This document shows positions 7,319 to 14,262 of a stretch of 37,733 nt of DNA, piece after piece (the first letter of the stretch is position 1; each line of letters opens with the position of its first letter). The DNA lies in NCBI RefSeq assembly GCF_001653135.1, contig NZ_BDDS01000027.1, positions 1-37,733 on the forward strand. The letters are read 5' to 3'. Position numbers and translations under genes: made by a program. This DNA is from Pseudoalteromonas neustonica (GTDB lineage Bacteria > Pseudomonadota > Gammaproteobacteria > Enterobacterales > Alteromonadaceae). Below the pieces are notes generated by a model, which ran no database searches, had not been told where the DNA came from, and saw only the letters and a list, made by a program, of their open reading frames with translations.

Positions 7319-8011
7319 ATGAGTATTTTGAAAAAATTATTTACAGCAGTACGTGGCGGCGCTCGTGAAGCAGGCGAAGCAATTGTAGATGCAAATGGCA
7401 TCCGTATTTTTGAGCAAGAAATTGCTGACGCGCAAAATGCTCTTCACCGCGCTAAGAAAAGCCTTACGGAAGTAATGGCTAAAGAAATGCAAACTAAGCG
7501 TAAAATTAGCGCTGTAGATGCATCAATCGCTGAACATGAAGCATATGCAGGGCAAGCGCTTGAAAAGGGCAACGAAGCGTTGGCGCTAGAAATTGCAGAA
7601 AAAATTGGTGATTTTGAAGCTGAGAAAGCTGAAAACGAACAAGTATTATCGGGTTTTAGTAACCACATTGTTGCCCTTAAGCAGCAAGTTAAAGACGCTG
7701 AGAAATCGATCAAAGAAAATCAACGTCAGCTTACTATGGTTAAGACGACTGAAAGCGTTCAACAAGCGACAATGGCTGTTAACAGCACGCTAAATACAAA
7801 CAGCTCGTCTATGACGTCGGCTCGTCAATCTTTAGAGCGTATTAAGCAACGTCAGCAAGATCGTAGCGACCAGCTTGGTGCAGCTAAACAGCTTGAGTCT
7901 GATGTAAACGGCGATGATCTAAAAGCAAAAATGGCTGAAGCAGGCATTGGCGATTCAAGTCCAAAAAGCGCTGATATTTTAGCTCGCATTAAAGCGAAGC
8001 AAAATAGCTAA
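7319..8011 (+). CDS. yjfJ: PspA/IM30 family protein (YjfJ-like)
   Basis: The protein has 230 residues and is almost entirely helical. A short amphipathic N-terminus (SILKKLFTAVRGG) is followed by long coiled-coil helices (~25-150) rich in Ala, Lys, Glu and Gln. This is the PspA/IM30/Vipp1 architecture: peripheral inner-membrane proteins that assemble on stressed membranes. The C-terminal helix (~205-230) is separated by a Gly/Ser linker. GGAG stands 8 bases before the ATG. The gene follows yjfI by 24 bp and ends 22 bp before a terminator-like hairpin. Together with DUF350 and the lipoprotein it suggests a membrane-integrity function separate from the classical pspABC operon, whose pspB and pspC are not seen here. 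Confidence 0.9.
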   Translation: MSILKKLFTAVRGGAREAGEAIVDANGIRIFEQEIADAQNALHRAKKSLTEVMAKEMQTKRKISAVDASIAEHEAYAGQALEKGNEALALEIAEKIGDFEAEKAENEQVLSGFSNHIVALKQQVKDAEKSIKENQRQLTMVKTTESVQQATMAVNSTLNTNSSSMTSARQSLERIKQRQQDRSDQLGAAKQLESDVNGDDLKAKMAEAGIGDSSPKSADILARIKAKQNS

Positions 8012-8032
8012 TATTTACGTCCATATTTTAAA

Positions 8033-8067
8033 AAGGTAACCAGGCTTTCGGCCTTGTTGCCTTTTTT
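8033..8067 (+). terminator. Terminator between yjfJ and yjfK
   Basis: The stem AAGGTAACCAGGC (8033-8045) pairs with GCCTTGTTGCCTT (8051-8063), allowing two G:U pairs, and runs into six T. It may attenuate transcription into the yjfK gene rather than fully separate it. Confidence 0.75.
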
Positions 8068-8085
8068 GCTTAAAGGCAGTCTCCT

Positions 8086-8724
8086 ATGTTTAATTTTTTT
8101 AAATCTAAAAAAGAGCCAGAGCGTCAGCTTAATCATGCCAGCGAACTTAAAAAAGGCGACATGTTTAGCGTTATTGATTCGTTTGCTTACCCTTCGTGGT
8201 TAAAAGGCGAAACATTGCGTGTTATTGATATTCAAACGTATCAATATCAGCACAGCAGTGATACTGAATTTGTACTTGAAACGAACAGTGGCCAAGTTGT
8301 TTTTTTACAAATTGAGCAAGACGATGGTGAGGAGTGGGCTAACTTCTCAATAAAGATTCAGCGCGATGAAGTTGAAGAGATTTTTGGCTTAGATGAGTTT
8401 TCGCGTATTTTTGATGAAGATTCACTGACACAAATTGATGTACAAAATACACCTGAGCGCCACATGCAGTTTTTAGCTAAAAGCTATCAACAAAGTGAGT
8501 CGCCTTATGTTTGTTATTTTCATAATAAAGATTACCGTGGTCAAACCTTGCCTCGTTATGAGCAAGAAGGTGGTGAACCATGTGAGATGATCTGTTTAGC
8601 ATCGCCCGATGAAGGCTTTGGCTTAAATATTGAAATTTGGGATGGCGGTGAAACAGAGGTATCACTTACGCTTACGCGTCCAATGAGTGATATTGTTGAT
8701 TTGTTTCCTGGAGACGCAAAGTGA
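8086..8724 (+). CDS. yjfK: YjfK-like DUF2491 protein
   Basis: The 212-residue acidic soluble protein begins FNFFKSKK, and its length is close to E. coli YjfK. It has a central beta-rich part (TLRVIDIQTYQY, TEFVLETNSGQVVFLQIEQDD) and an acidic C-terminal half with conserved-looking EIWDGGETEVSLT. It has no signal peptide or membrane helix. The role of DUF2491 is unknown, and assignment rests on its place after yjfIJ plus sequence style. It is downstream of the 8033-8067 terminator, and its stop overlaps the GTG start of the next gene by 4 bp, so those two are translationally coupled. Confidence 0.8.
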   Translation: MFNFFKSKKEPERQLNHASELKKGDMFSVIDSFAYPSWLKGETLRVIDIQTYQYQHSSDTEFVLETNSGQVVFLQIEQDDGEEWANFSIKIQRDEVEEIFGLDEFSRIFDEDSLTQIDVQNTPERHMQFLAKSYQQSESPYVCYFHNKDYRGQTLPRYEQEGGEPCEMICLASPDEGFGLNIEIWDGGETEVSLTLTRPMSDIVDLFPGDAK

Positions 8725-9038
8725 GTGATGCAAAGGCTAAATGGCAGCGCCAAGAGCAAGCGGTTAGAGCAACCCAAATGGCCTTTGATTTAAGCAGTGA
8801 AGTACAAAAATCGATAAAAAAACAAGCGATTGACCAAGAACTGACACCATCAGATATGATCCGTAAAATTTTGACTCTTGATGTAAAATCAAAAAAGACG
8901 CGGCAGCGATTGTCATTTAATCTTAATGACGAAGAGATCGCATTACTTGCAGATCGTTTTGGGGTTGCAGTCGATGATAAGCGCGCAGTAAAACAGCAAG
9001 TTGCTGAACTGTTAATTGCACACACAAGTAAGCGCTAA
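8721..9038 (+). CDS. Ribbon-helix-helix-like small protein, 105 aa
   Basis: The start is GTG at 8721, overlapping the yjfK stop as GTGA. Residues ~21-52 (AFDLSSEVQKSIKKQAIDQE, then TPSDMIRKIL) have the strand-helix-turn-helix pattern of CopG/Arc-type ribbon-helix-helix proteins. A second, weaker copy of the pattern occurs at ~62-100 (RLSFNLNDEEIALLADRFGV and a final helix). The protein is basic overall, which fits DNA binding. A tandem RHH protein encoded at the end of the cluster is a natural candidate to bind the paired palindromes at 6813-6859. That link is inference. It could instead be an antitoxin-like protein, but no toxin partner is adjacent. Confidence 0.7.
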   Translation: MSDAKAKWQRQEQAVRATQMAFDLSSEVQKSIKKQAIDQELTPSDMIRKILTLDVKSKKTRQRLSFNLNDEEIALLADRFGVAVDDKRAVKQQVAELLIAHTSKR

Positions 9039-9052
9039 GCTTTGCCTTATTG

Positions 9053-9083
9053 AATTTAAGCCCTTACACTGAGGGCTTAAATT
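9053..9083 (+). terminator. Hairpin after the yjfK unit (terminator-like)
   Basis: A perfect 12-bp stem, AATTTAAGCCCT / AGGGCTTAAATT, encloses a 7-base loop. No T tract follows on either strand, so intrinsic termination is doubtful and a transcript-end stabilising role is possible. Confidence 0.45.
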
Positions 9084-9101
9084 ATTAAAGAATGAGCTGC
9101 C

Positions 9102-9287
9102 GTGAATATACTGTTAATCGCCTACCTACTAATATTTGCTTTATTTGGTACTGCAGCAAGTTATTTTGTACGATTTATTTATGCCTACTGGATAAAAAAA
9201 CAAATGCCAGTACAGTATATTTTTAAGGCCGGGGTTTGCATCGTGGCGGTTGTAGTGATTTCCTCATTGCTTCCATTAATAACATAG
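9102..9287 (+). CDS. Small membrane protein, 61 aa
   Basis: The start is GTG at 9102. The protein has two hydrophobic segments (about residues 3-25 and 42-59) separated by a short basic loop containing YWIKKQMP. It is preceded by a 12-bp hairpin and ends 11 bp before the convergent lipoprotein gene. Two-helix hairpin topology is likely, and the function is unknown. The weak ribosome site keeps confidence moderate, but the hydrophobic pattern and strand context support a real gene. Confidence 0.6.
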   Translation: MNILLIAYLLIFALFGTAASYFVRFIYAYWIKKQMPVQYIFKAGVCIVAVVVISSLLPLIT

Positions 9288-9298
9288 TGAATACCATA

Positions 9299-9694
9299 TT
9301 ATTTCAGGTCAAAAGACTGGCACCGCTGAGCAATACATAATGCTTGAATAGGTAAAATCGGTAAGCAATCACTTAATCCGTTCGCTTTATTTTCAGCTGT
9401 TTCTTGTGCAGTAATTTGACGTGCTAATTGCTCTGCTTTTTCTTGTGGCGTTTGTAACGTTGAATAGACTACATACCGGCTCGGTCCACCGCAGGCACGT
9501 TGCCCGACTTCAAGCACTTTACATTGAAAGCTGGCTGTACAGTTATTTTCTTGGATCAACTCACCCAATGCTTTGTTAGATTTAGATAAATCTACATTAT
9601 TATTTTTTGAAGAGTCAGCAGTATTAGCACAGCCACTGAGCATCAGCAAACCGGTTGCGGTAGCTAATAATTTAGAATAAGAAAAACGGCTCAT
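9299..9694 (-). CDS. Small lipoprotein with RACGGPS motif (paralog 1)
   Basis: The 131-residue protein has a signal peptide ending in LSGC (Cys22). The mature region has several cysteines and a central motif, FQCKVLEVGQRACGGPSRYV, followed by VYST and a helix. The C-terminal part has a CLPILPIQALCIAQRC cluster. The Cys pattern suggests disulfide bonds in the periplasm. The preceding gene (9706-10227) encodes a clear paralog with the same motif, and only 11 bp separate them, so they form an operon born by tandem duplication. I know no function for this motif. The start at 9694 directly precedes a normal lipoprotein signal. Confidence 0.83.
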   Translation of the reverse strand: MSRFSYSKLLATATGLLMLSGCANTADSSKNNNVDLSKSNKALGELIQENNCTASFQCKVLEVGQRACGGPSRYVVYSTLQTPQEKAEQLARQITAQETAENKANGLSDCLPILPIQALCIAQRCQSFDLK

Positions 9695-9705
9695 ACTATT
9701 ATCCC

Positions 9706-10227
9706 TTAATAAACACTTGCTGCAGAGCCTTCAAGTTTAACACATTTATTTTCAATGCATTGAGCACTTGGTTCAGTTAGGTGTTGGCAAATACTTATCA
9801 TACCCGTTTGCGCATTAAATTGGCTTTCTAATGAAGTGACTTGCTTTGCTGATGCGATCACTTCTTGCTCATCGGCTGATTTAGTCGAATAAGCAACATA
9901 GCTACTCGGGCCGCCGCAAGCACGACTGCCAATAGCTAATATTTTACACTGAGTATGGTCATCACACTGTGGATCGCTAATTAAATCTTTTAACTGTTGG
10001 TGAGCGATACTAAGACTTTCTTTGCTGGCTACAACGTTTGTTAGTGGGTCTACTTTAGTTGTTTGATTGTCTTTAATAAGGGCGGCGGGAGCTGGGCTTA
10101 GTTGAGCGTGCTCTGAAGTGTCAGAGTTTTCAGCCACAGAGTTTGTAGTGTTAGAACCTGATGTACCAGCATCTGAGCATGCAGATAAACATAACGGCAG
10201 CAAAACAGCGATAAGAGATAAGCGCAT
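9706..10227 (-). CDS. Small lipoprotein with RACGGPS motif (paralog 2)
   Basis: I place the start at ATG 10227, which has GAAGG 8 bases upstream and gives MRLSLIAVL...LSAC, a clean lipoprotein signal. The longer in-frame start at 10269 would add 14 polar residues before it. The mature protein has a Ser/Thr/Asn-rich linker (~20-80), then a domain shared with the neighbour: DDHTQCKILAIGSRACGGPS, YVAYST, a helix, and a C-terminal pair of Cys (AQCIENKCVKLEG). Length is 173 residues. It is the upstream gene of the two-gene lipoprotein operon, and its function is unknown. Confidence 0.83.
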   Translation of the reverse strand: MRLSLIAVLLPLCLSACSDAGTSGSNTTNSVAENSDTSEHAQLSPAPAALIKDNQTTKVDPLTNVVASKESLSIAHQQLKDLISDPQCDDHTQCKILAIGSRACGGPSSYVAYSTKSADEQEVIASAKQVTSLESQFNAQTGMISICQHLTEPSAQCIENKCVKLEGSAASVY

Positions 10228-10310
10228 AATAACCTTCACAGTGATGAACAAGTAATCACCATCATACACTTTGCAGATTACACAGCAATAAAAACTATGG
10301 CATTCAAAGG

Positions 10311-10338
10311 TTAAACCCGTCGCTGTGGACGGGTTTAA
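10311..10338 (-). terminator. Terminator-like hairpin after fumC
   Basis: An 11-bp perfect stem TTAAACCCGTC / GACGGGTTTAA lies 6 bp past the end of fumC. On the minus strand it is followed only by a weak T run (CCTTTG); the better T tract (10340-10346) is on the plus strand. It probably acts with limited efficiency for fumC. Confidence 0.55.
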
Positions 10339-10344
10339 TATTTT

Positions 10345-11721
10345 TTATAGCCCGCCTTGAGTTAACTTTGCGGGGTTAAGTAAAGTTTCCAGCTCGCTAC
10401 GTGATAGATCTGTTTCTTGTTCGGCAATATCGAGTATTGGGCGACCTTCTTGGTATGCTTGTTTGGCTATTTTAGCAGCTTTAGCATAGCCAATTACAGG
10501 GTTAAGTGCGGTTACTAAGATTGGGTTTTTAGCGAGTGCTTTATCAATATTAGTTTGATTAACTTTAAAAGAGCGGATTGCTTTATCGGCTAAGGCTTGG
10601 CTACTATTTGCTAGCAGTTCGATACTTTGCAAAATGTTATAGGCGATCACAGGTAGCATGACATTGAGCTCAAAGTTGCCTGATTGGCCTGCAACTGTAA
10701 TCGTTGCATCGTTGCCAATCACTTGTGCGCTGACCATAGCAGCCGCTTCAGGGATCACAGGGTTTACTTTGCCTGGCATAATTGAAGAGCCAGGTTGTAA
10801 TGCTTCTAACTCTATTTCACCAAGGCCCGCCAACGGGCCGGAATTCATCCAACGTAGGTCGTTAGCTATCTTCATTTGTGCGACGGCAAGTACTTTTAAT
10901 TGCCCCGATAAAGCAACAATCGCATCTTGCGATCCAATATTATAAAAGAAGTTTTTACTCGGTGTAAAACGTACGCCAACATTGGCGCTGAGGTTTTTAC
11001 AAAATTGCTCCGCAAAGAGAGGATCAGCATTTATACCAGTGCCAACTGCGGTGCCGCCTTGCGCTAAAGCTGACACGCCGTCTAAGCTGAAGCGAATACC
11101 CGCCATCGCAGTATCAACTTGATGTTGCCACGTGCTAAGAGTTTGCGCGAATGTAACTGGCATGGCATCCATCAGGTGGGTACGGCCAGTTTTGACAATG
11201 TCACCCACTTCAGATTTTTTACGCTCTAGCGTTTGTGATAACTGATCTAGCGCCGGGAATAATTCATACACCACGTTTATAACACTGCTCACCGCAATGG
11301 TTGTGGGGATCACGTCATTAGAGCTTTGGCCCATATTTACATCATCGTTAGGATGAATAACTTCATCACCATAACGACTTGCCAGTGTTGCAATTACTTC
11401 ATTCGCATTCATGTTGGTACTGGTACCTGAACCAGTTTGAAACACATCAATAGGGAAGTGCTCTAAATGTTGACCATCAATGATCTCTTGGCATGCACGT
11501 TCGATTAACAGTGCTTTATTTTTACTTAAATGACCAAGTTCGTTGTTGCTTTGAGCTGCGGCTTGTTTGATGTACGCAAGAGCAGTAATAAACTGTTTTG
11601 GCATTACTAAGTCGCTAATGCGAAAGTTATTTACAGCTCGTTGAGTTTGCGCTTGATAAAGTGCTTCTGTAGGGACTTGTAGTTCGCCCATGCTATCTGA
11701 TTCGGTTCTAAATTCGCTCAT
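10345..11721 (-). CDS. fumC: Class II fumarate hydratase
   Basis: The enzyme interconverts fumarate and L-malate in the TCA cycle. The class II form is an iron-free cytoplasmic homotetramer. Its 458 residues equal the usual FumC length. Visible family marks are TGSGTSTNMNANEV (~96-109), MGQSSND (~130), GRTHLMDAMP (~179-188) and the superfamily signature GSSIMPGKVNP (~310-320). It lies 8 bp downstream of a FagA-like gene behind a Fur box, so it is probably made when iron is scarce and iron-sulfur fumarases fail. In Pseudomonas aeruginosa the fagA-fumC-orfX-sodA operon has the same logic; no sodA follows here. Confidence 0.97.
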   Translation of the reverse strand: MSEFRTESDSMGELQVPTEALYQAQTQRAVNNFRISDLVMPKQFITALAYIKQAAAQSNNELGHLSKNKALLIERACQEIIDGQHLEHFPIDVFQTGSGTSTNMNANEVIATLASRYGDEVIHPNDDVNMGQSSNDVIPTTIAVSSVINVVYELFPALDQLSQTLERKKSEVGDIVKTGRTHLMDAMPVTFAQTLSTWQHQVDTAMAGIRFSLDGVSALAQGGTAVGTGINADPLFAEQFCKNLSANVGVRFTPSKNFFYNIGSQDAIVALSGQLKVLAVAQMKIANDLRWMNSGPLAGLGEIELEALQPGSSIMPGKVNPVIPEAAAMVSAQVIGNDATITVAGQSGNFELNVMLPVIAYNILQSIELLANSSQALADKAIRSFKVNQTNIDKALAKNPILVTALNPVIGYAKAAKIAKQAYQEGRPILDIAEQETDLSRSELETLLNPAKLTQGGL

Positions 11722-11729
11722 AAAAGCTC

Positions 11730-12095
11730 CTAGAAAGGGTTGAATTCGTGACTGAGAATACGGGCTTCACGCTCTAATATGAGGTATTTCCCGGTACTAT
11801 TATGGCTTCTATAAAAGCGCTTTAACGCCAGTAAAGGTTTATACAGTTGCTCTAAACATTGCTTACGAATGGCACAATGAATTAAAGAGTCGCACATTTT
11901 GTTGAGGATTTCATGAAAAGTACGTCTTAGATAGAGCTCTTGTAATAGCATGCTATTATTTTTTTCGTAATAGCGTGCAGCACTCAAACCAGCTTCAATA
12001 TAATTTGCAACTAACGCGGGAGCATGTAGCCCCGGACGTTGACAAACACATTTCATTTGCTGTTGATAATAAAGCATAGCTTGATGTTCATGCAT
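11730..12095 (-). CDS. fagA: FagA-like protein, Fur-associated, upstream of fumC
   Basis: The 121-residue helical protein has no signal peptide. It carries a CVC pair near the start and a C-terminal stretch (CLEQLYKPLLALKRFYRSH) that resembles what I remember of Pseudomonas FagA. The context matches too: a Fur box directly upstream and fumC 8 bp downstream. FagA has no settled biochemical role. The ATG at 12095 has no clear ribosome site and lies only 5 bp past the end of a 47-bp inverted repeat, so initiation may be inefficient or start at Met7 (12077). I infer FagA mostly from position, size and partial sequence resemblance. Confidence 0.68.
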   Translation of the reverse strand: MHEHQAMLYYQQQMKCVCQRPGLHAPALVANYIEAGLSAARYYEKNNSMLLQELYLRRTFHEILNKMCDSLIHCAIRKQCLEQLYKPLLALKRFYRSHNSTGKYLILEREARILSHEFNPF

Positions 12096-12100
12096 AAGAA

Positions 12101-12147
12101 AACCGATTGACTGTAACGATAATTGTTATCATTACAGTTAATCGGTT
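12101..12147 (-). repeat. 47-bp inverted repeat upstream of fagA
   Basis: The arms 12101-12122 and 12126-12147 are 22 bp each with two mismatches, around a 3-base centre. On the minus strand the RNA hairpin is followed by TTTTCTT, so it could terminate the upstream 12193 gene. The Fur box is in the core. The two mismatches both give G:U pairs in RNA. Confidence 0.85.
12118..12136 (-). promoter_or_regulatory. Fur box
   Basis: The minus-strand 19-mer TGTAATGATAACAATTATC matches the Fur consensus GATAATGATAATCATTATC at 15 of 19 positions. It overlaps a candidate -10 (AATGAT, 12128-12133) that lies 17 bases after TTGCAC (12151-12156), a layout suited to repression of fagA-fumC by Fe-Fur. Confidence 0.75.
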
Positions 12148-12156
12148 TCGGTGCAA
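12128..12156 (-). promoter_or_regulatory. Candidate fagA-fumC promoter
   Basis: On the minus strand TTGCAC (12151-12156) and AATGAT (12128-12133) are 17 bases apart, and the -10 lies inside the Fur box. The predicted transcript starts near 12121, giving a short leader without an obvious ribosome site. Confidence 0.45.
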
Positions 12157-12192
12157 GTCACAAATTGTAAATAATGACAGGAGGCGAGTTGT

Positions 12193-12363
12193 TTAATTAT
12201 AGCCAAGGATAAATATTTGGTCGGTTTCATGTGTTAATGCCTGATTTTTTTGTGATAGTAAATCAATTACAGTAGCACGTTCATCGCTGCCTAGTTTATC
12301 AGTCACTGGTTTTTCACTTGCTGCAACTGCAGCGTCTAGAGCGGTGTAAGGGGATATATACAT
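12193..12363 (-). CDS. Small protein of unknown function, 56 aa
   Basis: I choose ATG 12363 because GGAG stands 7 bases before it. The in-frame ATG at 12375 contains this site in its own codons and has none upstream. The product starts MYISPYTALDAAVAAS and is soluble and slightly acidic, with a predicted helix over residues 5-45. It is upstream of fagA on the same strand, with the 47-bp hairpin between them as a likely terminator. I do not recognise the family; the good ribosome site is the main support. Confidence 0.6.
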   Translation of the reverse strand: MYISPYTALDAAVAASEKPVTDKLGSDERATVIDLLSQKNQALTHETDQIFILGYN

Positions 12364-12542
12364 AGTTTTCTCCATTTAGTTGATTCGATTAAGAGAGTGC
12401 ATAACCCATACCATGATTAAATCTTTTTTTTACTACATTGAATATTAAAACATTTACTTTAAATGTGGTTTTTTTGCGCGACATTATGAAGGATATTTGT
12501 TTTACTTGGGGGCATAATTTACCAATATTGGTGCACTGCAAT

Positions 12543-13136
12543 ATGATAAAACCTTTCTCACAAGCCTGCGAAAACAATAAGAGCCCAATATTACGTGGCA
12601 TCATACCCCATTTGGCGCATGCTGAAAGCGTACTCGAAGTTGGCTCTGGTACGGGTCAACATAGCGTGCATTTTGCTGCGAATTTGTCTCATTTACAATG
12701 GCACACCAGTGATCGCCTTGTGAATCACAATGGCATTAAACAATGGGTTGATGAAGTGCAGCTGAGTAATTTACACGCCCCCATTGAGTTAGATTTAAAT
12801 AATCCATGGCCTGTAAGTACCGTTGACGCAATCTATACGGCCAATACTTTGCATATCGTGAGTAAACCATTGGTTGAGCAATTTTTTACTGGCGTGAGCA
12901 AGCATCTAGTCGCAAAAGGCATTGTGTGTATTTATGGACCGTTTAAATACAATGGCGCTTTTACTAGTGAAAGTAATCAGCGCTTTGATGAGTTTTTAAA
13001 GCAGCAAGATGAGCAAAGCGGCATTCGTGATTTTGAATGGGTACAGCAATTAGCCGTAAAAGCAGGTTTAACGTTTGTTGAAGATATCGCTATGCCTGCC
13101 AATAATCAGTTATTAATTTTTAAACGTCTGCTTTAA
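12543..13136 (+). CDS. DUF938 family SAM-dependent methyltransferase-like protein
   Basis: From ATG 12543 the protein is 197 residues and begins MIKPFSQACENNKSPIL, the typical opening of DUF938 proteins (KPFSPACERN-type). The frame is open for 35 codons further up, but that extension is not part of the family. A Rossmann SAM loop, VLEVGSGTGQHS, lies at ~30-41, followed by an acidic strand end (HTSDR) and DAIYTANTLHIV. The substrate is unknown; the fold suggests a small-molecule methyltransferase. The last 17 bp overlap the end of the convergent FemAB-like gene. The ribosome site before 12543 is weak, so the start rests on family resemblance. Confidence 0.87.
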   Translation: MIKPFSQACENNKSPILRGIIPHLAHAESVLEVGSGTGQHSVHFAANLSHLQWHTSDRLVNHNGIKQWVDEVQLSNLHAPIELDLNNPWPVSTVDAIYTANTLHIVSKPLVEQFFTGVSKHLVAKGIVCIYGPFKYNGAFTSESNQRFDEFLKQQDEQSGIRDFEWVQQLAVKAGLTFVEDIAMPANNQLLIFKRLL

Positions 13137-14262
13137 AAGGTAATAACTCAGCGCACTGTTGGTGATAGATATGTATATGTTGGCGTTCACGTTGTAAGTA
13201 ATCTGCGATTGCAGGGCGAAAGTTGCTATCTATCACATTATGCACTGAGTGGGTAAATACTGGGGCAAAACCACGGGCTATTTTGTGCTCGCCCTGCGCA
13301 CCTGAGTGAAAGCAGCTAAGTTGGTGCTTAATACAATACTCAATACCTTGGTAATAACAAAGCTCAAAGTGCAGGCAGTCTACTTCTTCAACGGCTCCCC
13401 AATAGCGCCCATATAATGTGTCACTGCTTTTAAAGCTCAGCGTTGCTGCAATGACTTCACCATCATGTATTGCGTGCATGATCACCAGTTGTTCGGCCAT
13501 TAAGGCATGCAGTAAAATAAAAAAATCATGGTTTAAATAGCCCATGTGGCCAGAGCGCTTTAAATAAGTCCGTTGATAAAACTCACAAAACTGGCTCATC
13601 ACCTCTACAGTGACTTGTTCGCCCTGTAACCAGTTAATAGTTATATTTTGCTGTGCTATTTTACTGCGCTCTTTTTTTAAAGCTTTACGCTTACGCGCGG
13701 TCAGATGCTGTAAAAAATCATCAAAAGTAGCGTAGTTTTGATTTTGCCATTGAAACTGCACACCAGTACGATGCATGCCTTGATGAGAGGTGAGATGTGA
13801 TACTTGCTGCTGTGTGCAAAAGTTAATGTGCCAGCCAGACCAACCTTGTTGTTCACACTGCTTTGTTAAAAGCGCAGTAATGTATTGATATACTTGATCT
13901 GGTTGCGCATGGTCAATCGCTATACGCTGCCCTTCAATAGGGCTAAATGGAGAGCCCGATAACCATTTAGGGTAATACTCTAGGCCATGCTTTTCATACG
14001 CCTGCGCCCACGCCCAGTCAAACACATATTCACCATATGAGTGGCTTTTTAAATAACCGGGGGCCAGTGCCACCAAAATATCATTTTGATAAATAGCTAA
14101 ATGTTGTGGTTGCCAACCAGTCGTGGCTGATACGCATTGGCTTTGTTCTAATGCAAATAAAAACGCATGGTTCGTAAAGGGATTATCGGTAAAAAATTGC
14201 TGCCAAACGCCAGCCTCAATCTCACTAATGCTGGCAAGCCAGCGGTGACTAAATGTGGTCAT
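13120..14262 (-). CDS. FemAB-like / DUF482 GNAT-fold acyltransferase
   Basis: The 380-residue cytoplasmic protein resembles the DUF482 (FemAB_like) family: an N-terminal half with HAFLFALEQSQCV and YVFDWAWAQAYEKHGLEYYPK, then RKRKALKKERSKI (~190-203), and a C-terminal half with YGRYWGAVEEVDCLHFELCYYQG and GAQGEHKIARGF. FemAB-fold enzymes move aminoacyl groups in cell-wall synthesis, but the DUF482 substrate is unknown. The start codon overlaps the stop of the secreted hydrolase by one base (TAATG), so the two are translationally coupled. It is the last gene of the kinase-hydrolase-acyltransferase operon. Confidence 0.88.
   Translation of the reverse strand: MTTFSHRWLASISEIEAGVWQQFFTDNPFTNHAFLFALEQSQCVSATTGWQPQHLAIYQNDILVALAPGYLKSHSYGEYVFDWAWAQAYEKHGLEYYPKWLSGSPFSPIEGQRIAIDHAQPDQVYQYITALLTKQCEQQGWSGWHINFCTQQQVSHLTSHQGMHRTGVQFQWQNQNYATFDDFLQHLTARKRKALKKERSKIAQQNITINWLQGEQVTVEVMSQFCEFYQRTYLKRSGHMGYLNHDFFILLHALMAEQLVIMHAIHDGEVIAATLSFKSSDTLYGRYWGAVEEVDCLHFELCYYQGIEYCIKHQLSCFHSGAQGEHKIARGFAPVFTHSVHNVIDSNFRPAIADYLQRERQHIHIYHQQCAELLPFKADV

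Noticed and set aside
7444..7713. 89-codon minus-strand ORF inside yjfJ
   Set aside because: It is opposite a well-supported PspA-like coding region; its Ser/Ala-rich content reflects the helical coding strand.
8672..9025. 117-codon minus-strand ORF
   Set aside because: It is antisense to the RHH-like gene, which has the GTGA overlap with yjfK and a plausible fold.
12438..12542. N-terminal extension of the DUF938 methyltransferase
   Set aside because: Family members begin at the KPFS.AC motif; the upstream part has no similarity to the family.
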